The notes: generated by a model from the sequence alone, not told the origin. 64,000 bases of DNA from Mucilaginibacter pineti (GCF_900101875.1 NZ_FNAI01000009.1:240989-304988); one strand, 5' to 3'. Counted from the stretch's first letter, positions 53,746 to 62,686 are shown. Numbers and translations: made by a program.

Positions 53746-54369
53746 ATGAAAAAATACATCTCCAGGTTTCATTATTTAACACAGGATATGCCGGGTCGTA
53801 CCCATGCGCAGCAGGTACAGATGGCTTGCGGCGCCGGTGCCAATTGGGTGCAATACCGCTGTATGACCAAACCCGAAGATGAACTGATAGATGAAATAAA
53901 CGAAATAGCCGAAATTTGCGACGATTGGGGCGCAACCCTTATTATCACCAATCATTATGATCTGCTGGATAGGGTTGATGCCCAGGGTGTTCATATTGAA
54001 GATTTTGATGCCGATTTCGCCACAATCCGCAAAGTTATTGGTGATGATAAAACCTTAGGAGCATCGGCCACCAACTTGCCCGATCTGTTGGCCATACAAG
54101 CCCTTAACGTGGTTGACTATGTGGGCTACGGCCCCTTTGCCCATACCGATACCAAACCCAACGACAAACCTTTGCTGGGCTACGCCGGCTATCGCGAACT
54201 GGAAAAGTCGCCCGTCGAAATACCGGTAATTGCCGTAGGCGGCATTCGCTTAAATGATGTGGAGCAATTACTGCAAACCGGCATTTACGGAATAGCCATA
54301 TCCGCCGCCGTTAACCTCGCACCAGATCCTGCAGCTATGCTTAAGGAGTTTTACAGGAAAATGTATTAG
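53746..54369 (+). CDS. Thiamine-phosphate synthase-like (ThiE/TenI) protein
   Basis: 207 residues of the TMP-TenI barrel: GAGANWVQYRCMTKPEDEL (QYR region binds pyrimidine phosphate), ATLIITNHYDLLDRVDAQGV, TLGASATNLPDLLAIQALNV, DYVGYGPFAHTDTKPNDKP and IAVGGIRLNDVEQLL. ThiE joins the pyrimidine and thiazole moieties of thiamine. The usual VQLR is VQYR and GRRR/H contacts are altered, so it may be a second thiE or a TenI. No other thi gene is near. Confidence 0.85.
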   Translation: MKKYISRFHYLTQDMPGRTHAQQVQMACGAGANWVQYRCMTKPEDELIDEINEIAEICDDWGATLIITNHYDLLDRVDAQGVHIEDFDADFATIRKVIGDDKTLGASATNLPDLLAIQALNVVDYVGYGPFAHTDTKPNDKPLLGYAGYRELEKSPVEIPVIAVGGIRLNDVEQLLQTGIYGIAISAAVNLAPDPAAMLKEFYRKMY

Positions 54370-54382
54370 GTAATGGGCTTGC

Positions 54383-54637
54383 TTAGTAATGATATCTGCA
54401 TTGTAAAATAAAAATAGCGTCGTTTTCTACTTTATAAACCAGCCGGTGTTCCAGATTGATCCTGCGCGACCACCATCCGGCTAAATTATGTTTTAAAGGT
54501 TCCGGCTTGCCCGAGCCCTCAAAAGGAATACGTTCTATTTCTTTGATCAGAGAATTGATCTTTTTTAGGATAGATTTATCGGTGGTTTGCCAGTACAAAT
54601 AATCTTCCCAGCCCGGGGTAAGAAAGGTTATTTTCAC
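54383..54637 (-). CDS. yoeB: YoeB family mRNA endonuclease toxin
   Basis: 84 residues, the normal YoeB length. WEDYLYWQTTDKSILKKINS opens the fold, and the pattern FEGSGKPEPLKHNLAGWWSR, then RRINLEHRLVYKV, ends in CRYHY, which carries the catalytic His and the C-terminal Tyr. Glu in the LKHNLAGWW region is replaced as in relatives. It cuts mRNA in the ribosomal A site. Overlaps the antitoxin by 4 bases, so translation is coupled. Confidence 0.93.
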   Translation of the reverse strand: MKITFLTPGWEDYLYWQTTDKSILKKINSLIKEIERIPFEGSGKPEPLKHNLAGWWSRRINLEHRLVYKVENDAIFILQCRYHY

Positions 54638-54888
54638 TCCTCAATAAGCTTTCTTTCCTGGCCCAAACCATTATTGTATTCCTCAATACCTTTTAAAAGG
54701 CGAGCAGCGTTATTAGGGCTTTTAAGCAGGTAGAAGGTTTCCTCCATACTCTCATAATCGGCTTTGGAAATAACAACAACGTCCTCAGCGTTCACACTGG
54801 TTACTACCAGGGGTTTATGATCGTTCCTTACCTTATCCAAAAAAGATTTTAGCTGCTGCCTGAACGCGGTATAAGTAGTTACTTCCAT
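54634..54888 (-). CDS. yefM: YefM/Phd family antitoxin
   Basis: 84 residues. Phd/YefM fold: VTTYTAFRQQLKSFLDKVRN, PLVVTSVNAEDVVVISKADYESMEETFYLL, then the C-terminal toxin-binding helix NAARLLKGIEEYNNGLG. It neutralises YoeB and represses the shared promoter. First gene of the pair; the upstream sequence is a short AT-rich gap before the uvrA terminator. Confidence 0.93.
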   Translation of the reverse strand: MEVTTYTAFRQQLKSFLDKVRNDHKPLVVTSVNAEDVVVISKADYESMEETFYLLKSPNNAARLLKGIEEYNNGLGQERKLIEE

Positions 54889-54921
54889 CTGCTTAAAATT
54901 TAAATAAAGTTATAAATAAAA

Positions 54922-54953
54922 AACCGCATGTACAACTTGTTGTACATGCGGTT
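54922..54953 (-). terminator. uvrA terminator
   Basis: A perfect 14-bp stem (AACCGCATGTACAA and its complement) around a 4-base loop, with a T tract on the minus strand (GGTTTTTTATTT), 21 bases past the uvrA stop and ahead of yefM. It isolates the toxin-antitoxin genes from uvrA read-through. Confidence 0.9.
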
Positions 54954-54973
54954 AATGTTGTTAAATATCAACC

Positions 54974-57823
54974 TTACTTTACCTTCATTTCCTTTTTCAA
55001 AAACTGGCCGGTAAAGCTTTCCTTTACTTTGCACAGCCCTTCGGGCGTGCCGCTAAAGAGGATCTTGCCGCCGCCCGAGCCACCTTCTGGGCCGAGGTCT
55101 ATTACGTGATCTACCACTTTTATTACGTCGAGGTTATGCTCAATTACCAGTACGGTATTGCCTTTATCAACTAACTGGTAAAGTACACCCAGTAATACGT
55201 TAATATCCTCAAAGTGCAAGCCGGTGGTTGGTTCATCTAATATGTAAAAAGTATTGCCGGTATCTTTCTTTGATAGTTCGGTTGCCAGCTTAACGCGCTG
55301 CGCCTCGCCACCCGATAGCGTGGTTGACGATTGCCCCAGTGTGATATAACCTAAACCTACATCATTCAATGTTTTTACTTTGCGGTAGATAGATGGGATA
55401 TGCTCAAAAAATGGTGTGGCATCTTCAATGCTCATATCCAGCACATCACTTATGGATTTTCCGCGGTAGCGTACTTCCAGTGTTTCCCGGTTATAACGTT
55501 TGCCGTTACATTCTTCACATGGTACCTGCACATCGGGCAAAAAGTTCATTTCTATTACCTTTTGTCCGGCGCCCTGGCAGGTTTCGCACCTGCCGCCCTT
55601 TACGTTAAATGAAAAACGACCAGGCTTATAACCCCTGATCCTTGATTCGGGCAGGGCTACGTACAGGTTACGGATATCTGAAAATACCCCGGTATAAGTA
55701 GCCGGGTTTGAGCGCGGTGTGCGACCAATAGGTGTTTGATCTATCTCGATAACCTTATCAATATTCTCCAGCCCCTCAATTTTTTCATAAGGCAGCGGAT
55801 GTTTCTTAGCCCTGAAAAAGTGATGATTAAGGATAGGGTACAAAGTTTCGGTGATCAGGCTTGATTTACCGCTGCCCGATACGCCTGTAACCCCTATCAG
55901 TTTCCCCAGTGGGAAATCGACAGAAACCTTTTTTAAATTATGGCCCGTAGCTTTTTTAAGACTGAGGGTTTTGCCATTGCCTTCACTTCGTTTTGCGGGT
56001 ATGGCAATGGAGCGCTCGCCGTTTATGTATGATGTGGTAAGCGTATGCTCTTTCATGAGCTGCGCGGGTGTGCCCTGTGCAACTACCTGGCCGCCGTGTA
56101 CACCGGCTGCCGGGCCCATGTCAATTACGTGATCGGCTTCCAGGATCATATCCTTGTCGTGCTCTACTACCAAAACGGTATTGCCAAGATCGCGCAGATT
56201 TTTCAGGGCGTTTATAAGGCGTTCATTATCGCGCTGGTGCAGGCCAATGCTGGGTTCATCTAAAATGTACATTACGTTCATTAATTGCGAACCTATTTGC
56301 GTAGCCAAACGGATGCGCTGCGCCTCGCCGCCCGAGAGGGTTTTAGCCGTACGATCGAGCGTTAAATAGCTCAGACCAACGTCCAACAGGAACACGATAC
56401 GCGCGCGGATCTCTTTCAGGATCTCTTTGGCAATTACGTTCTGGCGTTCGGTCAGCCTGTCTTCCAGTCCGGTAAACCAATCCTGCAGGTGGTTGATATC
56501 CATACAGGCCAGTTCAAATATATTTTTGTTATCTACCTTAAAGTGCAACGACTCTTTTTTCAAACGAGCGCCATCGCAGGTTGGGCAGGTTTTAAGTACG
56601 CGATAGTTTTCCATATCGTCCATACCCTCGTCATTGCGGCGTTCCTGCTGTTCTTCCAGCATGCGGATGATGCCGTCGAAAGTGATCTGGTAGCTTTGTA
56701 CGTTCCATTTGTTGTATTCAACAGCAACGGTAATGGTATCGGGTGCGCCATTAAGAATGATATCCAGCTGCTCGCGCGTTAGCTTTTCAATAGGCGTAGT
56801 TAACGAAAACTCATACTTTTTAGCCAGCGATTTCAGCACCTGGAAAATCCATGTTTCACGGTATTCGCCAATTGGGGCAAGGCCGCCATGTGTAATGCTA
56901 AGTTTTGGATTAGGGATCACCGATGCCTCATCAACCTCAAAAATATAACCCAGGCCGTTGCACTTTTCGCAGGCACCATAGGGCGAGTTAAATGAAAAAG
57001 TGTTTGGCTGCGGCTCGTCATAAGAAATGCCGGATACCGGATCCATAAGGTATTTACTGTAGTAGGCCACATTGCCATCCTTGTCGCCCACACGGATGAT
57101 GCCCTTGGCTATCTTTAATGCGGCTTGTACAGAAGTATATAAACGCTTGCTGTCCTTATCTGATACTACCAGCCTATCCACCACAATATCAATATCATGG
57201 ATCTTGTAACGGTCAACCTGCATTTTGGGTTCCACATCGGCCATGGCGCCATCTATCCAAACCTTTAGGTAGCCTTGTTTGCGGATCTGCTCAAACAATT
57301 CGCGGTAATGGCCTTTACGGGCTTTAACTACCGGGGCCAGGATGTTAACCGGCTGTCCGTCAAATTTTTCGGTAATGGTTTTCAGGATCTGGTCTTCGCT
57401 CATGCGTTCCATTTTTTCGCCGGTAGTGTAGGAATAAGCATCCCCGGTACGGGCAAAAAGTAAACGCATAAAATCGTAGATCTCGGTAATGGTACCCACT
57501 GTTGAGCGCGGGTTTTTGCTGGTGGTTTTTTGCTCAATGGCAATAACCGGGCTCAGTCCCGATACCTTGTCAACATCGGGCCGTTCCATACCGCCCATGA
57601 ACTGGCGCGAGTAGGCCGAAAATGTTTCCATATAACGGCGCTGCCCCTCGGCGTAAATAGTATCAAACGCCAGGGACGATTTTCCGCTGCCGCTTAAGCC
57701 GGTAATTACCGTAAGCTGGTTACGCGGAAAAGAAACGTCAATATTTTTTAAATTATGTACCCGGGCCCCGAAAACTTCAACTTCACTTTGCTCGCCCAGA
57801 TCAACAGTTTTTTCTTTCGTCAT
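54974..57823 (-). CDS. uvrA: Excinuclease ABC subunit A
   Basis: 949 residues, standard UvrA length. Two ABC modules: Walker A GLSGSGKSSLAFDTIYAEGQ and GVSGSGKSSLITETLYPILN; signatures TLSGGEAQRIRLATQIGSQL and TLSGGEAQRVKLATELSK; Walker B YILDEPSIGLHQRD and YILDEPTTGLHFED. Zinc knuckles are in ACEKCNGLGY/TCPTCDGARL and GRCETCQGAGQ...PCEECNGKRYNR. Damage-recognition ATPase of nucleotide excision repair. Single-gene unit. Confidence 0.98.
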   Translation of the reverse strand: MTKEKTVDLGEQSEVEVFGARVHNLKNIDVSFPRNQLTVITGLSGSGKSSLAFDTIYAEGQRRYMETFSAYSRQFMGGMERPDVDKVSGLSPVIAIEQKTTSKNPRSTVGTITEIYDFMRLLFARTGDAYSYTTGEKMERMSEDQILKTITEKFDGQPVNILAPVVKARKGHYRELFEQIRKQGYLKVWIDGAMADVEPKMQVDRYKIHDIDIVVDRLVVSDKDSKRLYTSVQAALKIAKGIIRVGDKDGNVAYYSKYLMDPVSGISYDEPQPNTFSFNSPYGACEKCNGLGYIFEVDEASVIPNPKLSITHGGLAPIGEYRETWIFQVLKSLAKKYEFSLTTPIEKLTREQLDIILNGAPDTITVAVEYNKWNVQSYQITFDGIIRMLEEQQERRNDEGMDDMENYRVLKTCPTCDGARLKKESLHFKVDNKNIFELACMDINHLQDWFTGLEDRLTERQNVIAKEILKEIRARIVFLLDVGLSYLTLDRTAKTLSGGEAQRIRLATQIGSQLMNVMYILDEPSIGLHQRDNERLINALKNLRDLGNTVLVVEHDKDMILEADHVIDMGPAAGVHGGQVVAQGTPAQLMKEHTLTTSYINGERSIAIPAKRSEGNGKTLSLKKATGHNLKKVSVDFPLGKLIGVTGVSGSGKSSLITETLYPILNHHFFRAKKHPLPYEKIEGLENIDKVIEIDQTPIGRTPRSNPATYTGVFSDIRNLYVALPESRIRGYKPGRFSFNVKGGRCETCQGAGQKVIEMNFLPDVQVPCEECNGKRYNRETLEVRYRGKSISDVLDMSIEDATPFFEHIPSIYRKVKTLNDVGLGYITLGQSSTTLSGGEAQRVKLATELSKKDTGNTFYILDEPTTGLHFEDINVLLGVLYQLVDKGNTVLVIEHNLDVIKVVDHVIDLGPEGGSGGGKILFSGTPEGLCKVKESFTGQFLKKEMKVK

Positions 57824-58008
57824 GTATTATTAAGGATGATTTAGCGAATTTGTGCGTTAGTTTATCTGGAATCAGGATTTGCAGAATTTTAGGATTAACA
57901 GGATTGAGCTTTTATAGTTCTGACAACTCAATTAATTTGTCAATTTCCTTTAAACAATTCACTAAATCACTAATTCAATAACTCGCTAATTAGCCTGCAA
58001 ATATACGC

Positions 58009-58107
58009 AAAAAAGGCCGACCTTCCATCTGGGAAGGCCGGCCTTAAAGTGCTCCGTAGTGTAATCTTATTTAATTATGACATTGACTATCAATATCAAT
58101 TAAATGC
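58009..58107. repeat. 99-bp direct repeat, left copy
   Basis: Base-for-base the same as 59964-60062. It contains a minus-strand terminator (GGCCG plus CCTTCC pairing with GGGAAGG plus CGGCC at 58015-58043, T tract on the minus strand), the sequence AAAGTGCTCCGTAGTGTAA and the last four codons of the lytic transglycosylase (GCATTTAATTGA on the minus strand). Together with the right copy it brackets a three-gene cassette. Confidence 0.92.
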
Positions 58108-58121
58108 TTAAAAATATAGTA

Positions 58122-58505
58122 CTATGTTATTTCTAAGGGAATAATTACTTTATGGATTTTAGTTAAATGTCTTCTTACTTCGGTTTTAAAAGGGTCTTTT
58201 ATAGGTATCCCCTTTATTAAACTATGTGCTCGATTAAAGTCTTCAGGTTTATGTACAACTTCAAGATTACGTTCAATTCTCACCTCACCTACATGCAGAC
58301 TAACTATAGCATTATCTTTGGCAATCCCATTTCGTAGACGGGTTTCCTCGGGTGTACAATATCGAGCCCAATCAGTAGACATACCATCGCCTTTCGTTTG
58401 AAAAGCATTAGGTATTACTTTTGATGAAATAATGTATTGCTTATGTACTTTATAGTATAAAGTTTCATTGTTGTCAATGGACTCTGTTTCATAAATACAA
58501 TCCAT
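58122..58505 (-). CDS. Cassette protein C, unknown, 127 residues
   Basis: I cannot assign a family. The soluble protein opens CIYETESIDNNETLYYKVHK and has KGDGMSTDWARYCTPEETR, IVSLHVGEVRIERNLEVVHK, PEDFNRAHSLIKGIPI and a basic end RRHLTKIHKVII. The DGxSxDW and NxAHSxIxG combination is familiar to me from small operon proteins that accompany a GPEGSIDFYW-type partner, but I cannot verify it. Third gene of an AT-rich operon, 8 bases after the middle gene, ending 15 bases from the left repeat. Confidence 0.6.
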   Translation of the reverse strand: MDCIYETESIDNNETLYYKVHKQYIISSKVIPNAFQTKGDGMSTDWARYCTPEETRLRNGIAKDNAIVSLHVGEVRIERNLEVVHKPEDFNRAHSLIKGIPIKDPFKTEVRRHLTKIHKVIIPLEIT

Positions 58506-58513
58506 TTATTAAA

Positions 58514-59179
58514 TTAAAAAGCTAATGGTAAAAATTTAAACATTGGTTCATCAGGATTGAAAAAACCATTGATTTTGTTAGTTCCATTGTCGTCCAATGA
58601 AAAAGAGGCATCGCCATGAAGCGGAATGTTTACGAGCATATTCAAATGAGAATAATCCCAATAAAAATCGATTGACCCCTCCGGCCCATGATAAATTTTG
58701 GGTGTTAAAATGCATTGCTTTTCTTTTGAAAAAACATGATTGGCATATTTAATAATGAATTTTATTCCTCTAATCCAAGAATCAGAACTATACATTCCAC
58801 TATTTTTATCTTCCGAATCAATTTTTTGATTCAAAATATATTTTGAATCATTAATTTCTTTAATCAATAAAGAAAAAGAATTATCCAACAGTCCGAGAAA
58901 TTTTGATTCATGCCAAATAGGCTGAGTTGACGCAGCAGTTTTTAGCGTTATAGGATTTTTAAGATGAGTTATCTCTTCTGATTCGACCGTATCTGTAAAA
59001 ACATCTTGTATATACGCGGTACGAGGAGTATTTCCTCTTACTACCAACCAAGAATAGGCTTCACTCGGTTCTTTATATAGATCATTTGTGTTTGCCCATG
59101 AAGAACTTTTTGCTTTCCATGAATCAGATTGTCCGGGAACTTTTCTATTAGCTTTATTGTTATACAATTCTATCTTCAT
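58514..59179 (-). CDS. Cassette protein B, unknown, 221 residues
   Basis: No known family recognised. The N terminus is polar (KANRKVPGQSDSWKAKSSSW), the centre has PIWHESKFLGLLDNSFSLLI, and the C-terminal third carries LTPKIYHGPEGSIDFYWDYS followed by LNMLVNIPLHGDASFSLDDN and NKINGFF. A 'P.I...PdGSI...W' motif followed by a beta-hairpin is a recurring pattern in small bacterial modules as I recall it. No signal peptide or membrane segment. Middle gene; 2 bases after gene A, 8 before gene C. Confidence 0.6.
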   Translation of the reverse strand: MKIELYNNKANRKVPGQSDSWKAKSSSWANTNDLYKEPSEAYSWLVVRGNTPRTAYIQDVFTDTVESEEITHLKNPITLKTAASTQPIWHESKFLGLLDNSFSLLIKEINDSKYILNQKIDSEDKNSGMYSSDSWIRGIKFIIKYANHVFSKEKQCILTPKIYHGPEGSIDFYWDYSHLNMLVNIPLHGDASFSLDDNGTNKINGFFNPDEPMFKFLPLAF

Positions 59180-59181
59180 AA

Positions 59182-59829
59182 TTAAATATAAATTATGTCA
59201 TCATTATATTTAGCCTTTAGCAACTCATTACTTTCTTTAAGTTCTGTTAATTTATTAATTAACTCATTTAAGTCGTCAGCATCGAAAGAAAAAAACATTT
59301 GATTTTCTTCTTGATTTTCGCCTCTAAATCTAAGCTTCAAAACGTTATTCAACGCCAATCCTGATATTTGATTATTTGTTTTAATGGGTTTCAAATCACT
59401 AAAAACACTAAATCCCGTTAATAAATTTGAATTTTGAGATGTTAAATAGGATGCTATAGATGTTAATAAGAGATTGGGGTTATTAATGGTAAGTAGTGTT
59501 TTTATAGCATTATCAACTTTAGATTTATCCTCGTCTTCAATTTCATACCTAATTGCAGAGTTAGTTACAACATTTTTGATAAAATCCTCTTGATTATAAT
59601 TATTTAGATTTATTGTTCTTAACAGTACAAAGTATACACCAATTATAACAAACGCATTATCATAGCTTAACGAGGTCACTTGCGCGATCTTATCAGCAGT
59701 TATATCGTAGGTTTGCCCTTTTGCAAAATTATTAAAGACTTGTATAACACAATCCTTATCATTTACACTTAGATTCTCAAATAGAATTAAGACATCCAAG
59801 TCATCTTTGGGAATAGATAAATTTTTCAT
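59182..59829 (-). CDS. Cassette protein A, unknown, 215 residues
   Basis: No family recognised. Acidic, largely helical protein: LSIPKDDLDVLILFENLSVN, then FNNFAKGQTYDITADKIAQV (a possible helix-turn-helix-like or adaptor region), DNAFVIIGVYFVLLRTI, and a C-terminal coiled-coil-like DDLNELINKLTELKESNELL. Probably cytoplasmic. First gene of the AT-rich operon; a TATACTTTG box (59874-59882 on the minus strand) about 45 bases upstream is a candidate -7 element. Confidence 0.6.
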   Translation of the reverse strand: MKNLSIPKDDLDVLILFENLSVNDKDCVIQVFNNFAKGQTYDITADKIAQVTSLSYDNAFVIIGVYFVLLRTINLNNYNQEDFIKNVVTNSAIRYEIEDEDKSKVDNAIKTLLTINNPNLLLTSIASYLTSQNSNLLTGFSVFSDLKPIKTNNQISGLALNNVLKLRFRGENQEENQMFFSFDADDLNELINKLTELKESNELLKAKYNDDIIYI

Positions 59830-59963
59830 AATAGTTTTAGGAAACTTATCAAATATATATTTATAAACATTACAAAGTATAACTCGTCCGTAATTTTTTT
59901 ATTGTACCGAGATTCTTTCATTAATTTAAATAGGAATCTTTCCTTTAGAATTTATTATACCCA

Positions 59964-60062
59964 AAAAAAGGCCGACCTTCCATCTGGGAAGGCCGGCCTT
60001 AAAGTGCTCCGTAGTGTAATCTTATTTAATTATGACATTGACTATCAATATCAATTAAATGC
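59964..60062. repeat. 99-bp direct repeat, right copy
   Basis: Identical to 58009-58107. This copy is continuous with the transglycosylase gene: bases 60051-60062 are its last codons, and the hairpin at 59970-59998 is its natural terminator. The left copy is therefore likely the duplicate, or the join, created when the cassette entered. Confidence 0.92.
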
Positions 60063-60833
60063 CAGCAATTGCGGTGCAGGGGTAATTACAGAATTGTTTT
60101 TATACCCATACTTTGCAGGCTGCTCAATAACTGCTTTCATGGCAATAAGCTTATAAATGTATGAACCGGTTTCGCGGTTTAAGCTCATGCGGAAATAGTT
60201 ATCTTCGTTTTGCTTATTAATGGCGCGTTCTAATTTAATAGAGCCATTGTTATAAGCGGCTGCAGCCAGCGTCCAGCTGTTAAATTCACCGTATAGTTCT
60301 TTAATATACTTGCAGGCTGCAATGGTTGATTTGCGAACGTTAAGCCGCTCGTCAACCCCATGCCCAACCTTTAGGCCGTAGGTACGCGCGGTACCGGGCA
60401 TAAATTGCCATAAACCATTGGCTCCCTTTGGCGAAACACCTTCTTTAAGGCCCGATTCAACCAGTGGGATGTACTTAAAATCGTCTGGGATGCCGTAAAA
60501 CTTTAAAATTGGCTCAATAATAGGAAACAATTTTTCTGCCTTGCGGTGTAAAATGTTCGATTGAACAGCTTTAAAATCATGCTGCCTGAGCGATTTGTTT
60601 AGTTTGCGGTTAACCCTTGCGTCATTAACGGGTAATGCTTCATCTGCAAAATTAAATGCTGCAGAGGCGCTTTTAATAAAAATAAAATTCGAGTTCCTGT
60701 GGCTTAATTCAGTCGGTTTTGCAACCGTTTCGGCAATTGTTGTGCTGAAAATATTAAGCTTTGAAATGAGAACCAGCACCAGCATTACGGAGCACGTAAG
60801 TAAGTGTTTTTTAATCATTTCTTTCTTTATCAT
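60051..60833 (-). CDS. Lytic transglycosylase, SLT domain
   Basis: 260 residues. N-terminal signal or anchor (LLTCSVMLVLVLISKL), then a goose-lysozyme-like SLT domain: YIPLVESGLKEGVSPKGANG (catalytic Glu in VESG), LWQFMPGTARTYGLKVG, VDERLNVRKSTIAACKYIKE and WTLAAAAYNNG. It is MltD-like but lacks C-terminal LysM repeats. It cleaves peptidoglycan glycan strands with anhydro-muropeptide products. Its last codons and terminator are contained in the duplicated 99-bp repeat. Confidence 0.92.
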   Translation of the reverse strand: MIKKEMIKKHLLTCSVMLVLVLISKLNIFSTTIAETVAKPTELSHRNSNFIFIKSASAAFNFADEALPVNDARVNRKLNKSLRQHDFKAVQSNILHRKAEKLFPIIEPILKFYGIPDDFKYIPLVESGLKEGVSPKGANGLWQFMPGTARTYGLKVGHGVDERLNVRKSTIAACKYIKELYGEFNSWTLAAAAYNNGSIKLERAINKQNEDNYFRMSLNRETGSYIYKLIAMKAVIEQPAKYGYKNNSVITPAPQLLAFN

Positions 60834-60995
60834 TAACTATACATTAGGTAAAATGTGCTGCAAAGGTATGTCATACAAATCACATAATCAAATACTTAGC
60901 AAAATGCTAAATTTATTAGTGGCGGTTTTCGGTCTAAAAACCGTGTTTAAAACTGTTTAAACCGCGTTTTTGTTTGATGATATTTTTTTGATTTT

Positions 60996-61029
60996 TTTGC
61001 TCCAACTTACCCAAAAAAGCGTAACTTTG
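60996..61029 (+). promoter_or_regulatory. Candidate promoter of the pseudouridine synthase gene
   Basis: TTTG at 60996-60999 (end of a T run) and TAACTTTG at 61022-61029 form a -33/-7 pair of the Bacteroidota type with 22 bases between. The ATG follows 35 bases after the -7 box. Confidence 0.5.
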
Positions 61030-61063
61030 ACCCTCACGCTGCGAAAGCGCTAAACAAAAAAAT

Positions 61064-62686
61064 ATGGTATTTAAAAGACCTACCGGTAGTCGCGATGACA
61101 GGCCAAAAAGTTCAACTGGCCGAAGCTCAAAAAGCGACGATAGACCCAAAAGACCAGCAACGGCTAAAGGCAAAGCCACTCCAAACGGAGAAAAGAAAAA
61201 ATTCACCAAGCCCGAACCAAAACCTTTCCAGAGCAATCGCTTCAGCGATGATAAGCCCAAAAGCAGTTTTAGGGATGGTGCAGCATCTGGCGGCAAATCA
61301 TCAGCAAGGCCTCGTCCTTACTCTGGCAGGCCAACTTCAAGTGACGGCCCGTCAACCGGCGATAAAAAATCATTCTCGCCACGCAGTAAGCCGTACAGCG
61401 GCAGGCCATCAGCAGGTGGTGATGACGAAAGACCAAAAAGAAACTTCGGTGCAAGCTCCGGCTCGGCCGAAAGAAAACCATATAGCGGCAGGCCATCAGC
61501 AGGTGGTGATGACGAAAGACCAAAAAGAAACTTCGGCGCAAGCTCCGGCTCGGCCGAAAGAAAACCATACAGCAGCAGGTCATCTGCCGAAGGCGATGGT
61601 GAAAGACCAAAAAGAAGTTTCGGCAGCAGTTCTGCTGGCGATAAAAAACCATACTCATCTCCACGTACCCGTACATCAAATACCGATTTTGGCGATAAGC
61701 CCAAAAGAAGCTTTGGCGGTGAGAGCGGCGGCGACCGTAAATTTGGCGCTAAACCTGGAGAAAGATCAACAGACAGAAAATTCAGTGAAAGACCAGCCGC
61801 TGGCGGATTTAAAAAACGCGAGGGCGATTCTTTTAAAGATAAACCATATGATGCCGATGCGCCTAAACGCAAACCGGTATATGATAAAATAACTAAAGAC
61901 AGAGATGCACCTGTTAAAACCCTGCGCGGCCGTAAAAATGCCGGTGAAGGTAAAAAAGCAAAAGACGACGGGCTGATACGCCTTAACCGTTACATTTCAA
62001 ACGCAGGTATCTGCTCTCGCCGTAAGGCCGATGAGCTTATTATTGCCGGTGTGGTATCTGTAAACGGTGTGGTGGTTGATGAGCTGGGTGCCAAGATAGA
62101 TCCGATGAAGGATGAGATCAAGTACAATGGCGAAACCCTGCGTCGTGAAAAAATGGTTTACGTTTTATTGAACAAACCAAAGGACTACATTACCACTACC
62201 GAAGATCCGCAGGAACGCCGCACTGTAATGCACCTTGTTGAAAAAGCAACCAAGGAACGCATTTACCCAATTGGCCGTTTAGACAGGAACACCACCGGTT
62301 TGTTATTAATGACAAATGATGGCAGCCTGGCCGATAAGCTTTCGCATCCGCGCAGCAACATCAGCAAACTGTACCAGGTAGAGTTAAGCAAAAGCTTATC
62401 ACAAGGTGATTTAAACAAGATCACTTACGGTATTGAACTGGAAGACGGTTTAATTAAGCCCGATTCGGTATCATACGTGGCCGGTGCATCAAAAAGAGAA
62501 GTAGGGATACAGATCCATAGCGGTAAAAACCGTATTGTACGCCGTATATTTGAAAGCCTTGGTTACGAGGTGGTAAAGCTTGACAGGGTGGTTTACGCCA
62601 ACCTTACCAAGAAGGACCTGCCACGCGGCCGCTGGCGCCATTTAGAGGAGCAAGAGATCATTCAGCTTAAACACCTGATCAAATAA
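61064..62686 (+). CDS. Ribosomal pseudouridine synthase (RluB/RsuA type) with long basic N-terminal tail
   Basis: 540 residues. Residues 1-300 are low-complexity, basic and Gly/Ser/Arg/Asp-rich, with tandem repeats. The enzyme follows: S4 domain RLNRYISNAGICSRRKADEL, then the RsuA/RluB catalytic core YVLLNKPKDYITTTEDPQER, catalytic Asp in YPIGRLDRNTTGLLLMTND, and IHSGKNRIVRRIFESLGYEV. It isomerises a uridine in rRNA (RluB acts at 2605 of 23S). The usual length is about 240-300 residues, so the tail doubles it; such tails are common in Bacteroidota and likely bind RNA. Confidence 0.93.
   Translation: MVFKRPTGSRDDRPKSSTGRSSKSDDRPKRPATAKGKATPNGEKKKFTKPEPKPFQSNRFSDDKPKSSFRDGAASGGKSSARPRPYSGRPTSSDGPSTGDKKSFSPRSKPYSGRPSAGGDDERPKRNFGASSGSAERKPYSGRPSAGGDDERPKRNFGASSGSAERKPYSSRSSAEGDGERPKRSFGSSSAGDKKPYSSPRTRTSNTDFGDKPKRSFGGESGGDRKFGAKPGERSTDRKFSERPAAGGFKKREGDSFKDKPYDADAPKRKPVYDKITKDRDAPVKTLRGRKNAGEGKKAKDDGLIRLNRYISNAGICSRRKADELIIAGVVSVNGVVVDELGAKIDPMKDEIKYNGETLRREKMVYVLLNKPKDYITTTEDPQERRTVMHLVEKATKERIYPIGRLDRNTTGLLLMTNDGSLADKLSHPRSNISKLYQVELSKSLSQGDLNKITYGIELEDGLIKPDSVSYVAGASKREVGIQIHSGKNRIVRRIFESLGYEVVKLDRVVYANLTKKDLPRGRWRHLEEQEIIQLKHLIK
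61388..61645 (+). repeat. In-frame 87-bp tandem repeats in the pseudouridine synthase tail
   Basis: Two near-identical 87-bp units start at 61388 and 61475 (29 residues each, PYSGRPSAGGDDERPKRNF then GASSGSAERK), followed by a diverged 84-bp third unit from 61562 (SSRSSAEGDGERPKRSF). Period is a multiple of three, so copy number can change without breaking the frame. Confidence 0.88.

Noticed and set aside
61095..61892. Long open frame in the +1 phase of the pseudouridine synthase tail, and long antisense frames at 61318-61872
   Set aside because: By-products of low-complexity repeats with few stops; the main frame contains the start and connects to the catalytic core.
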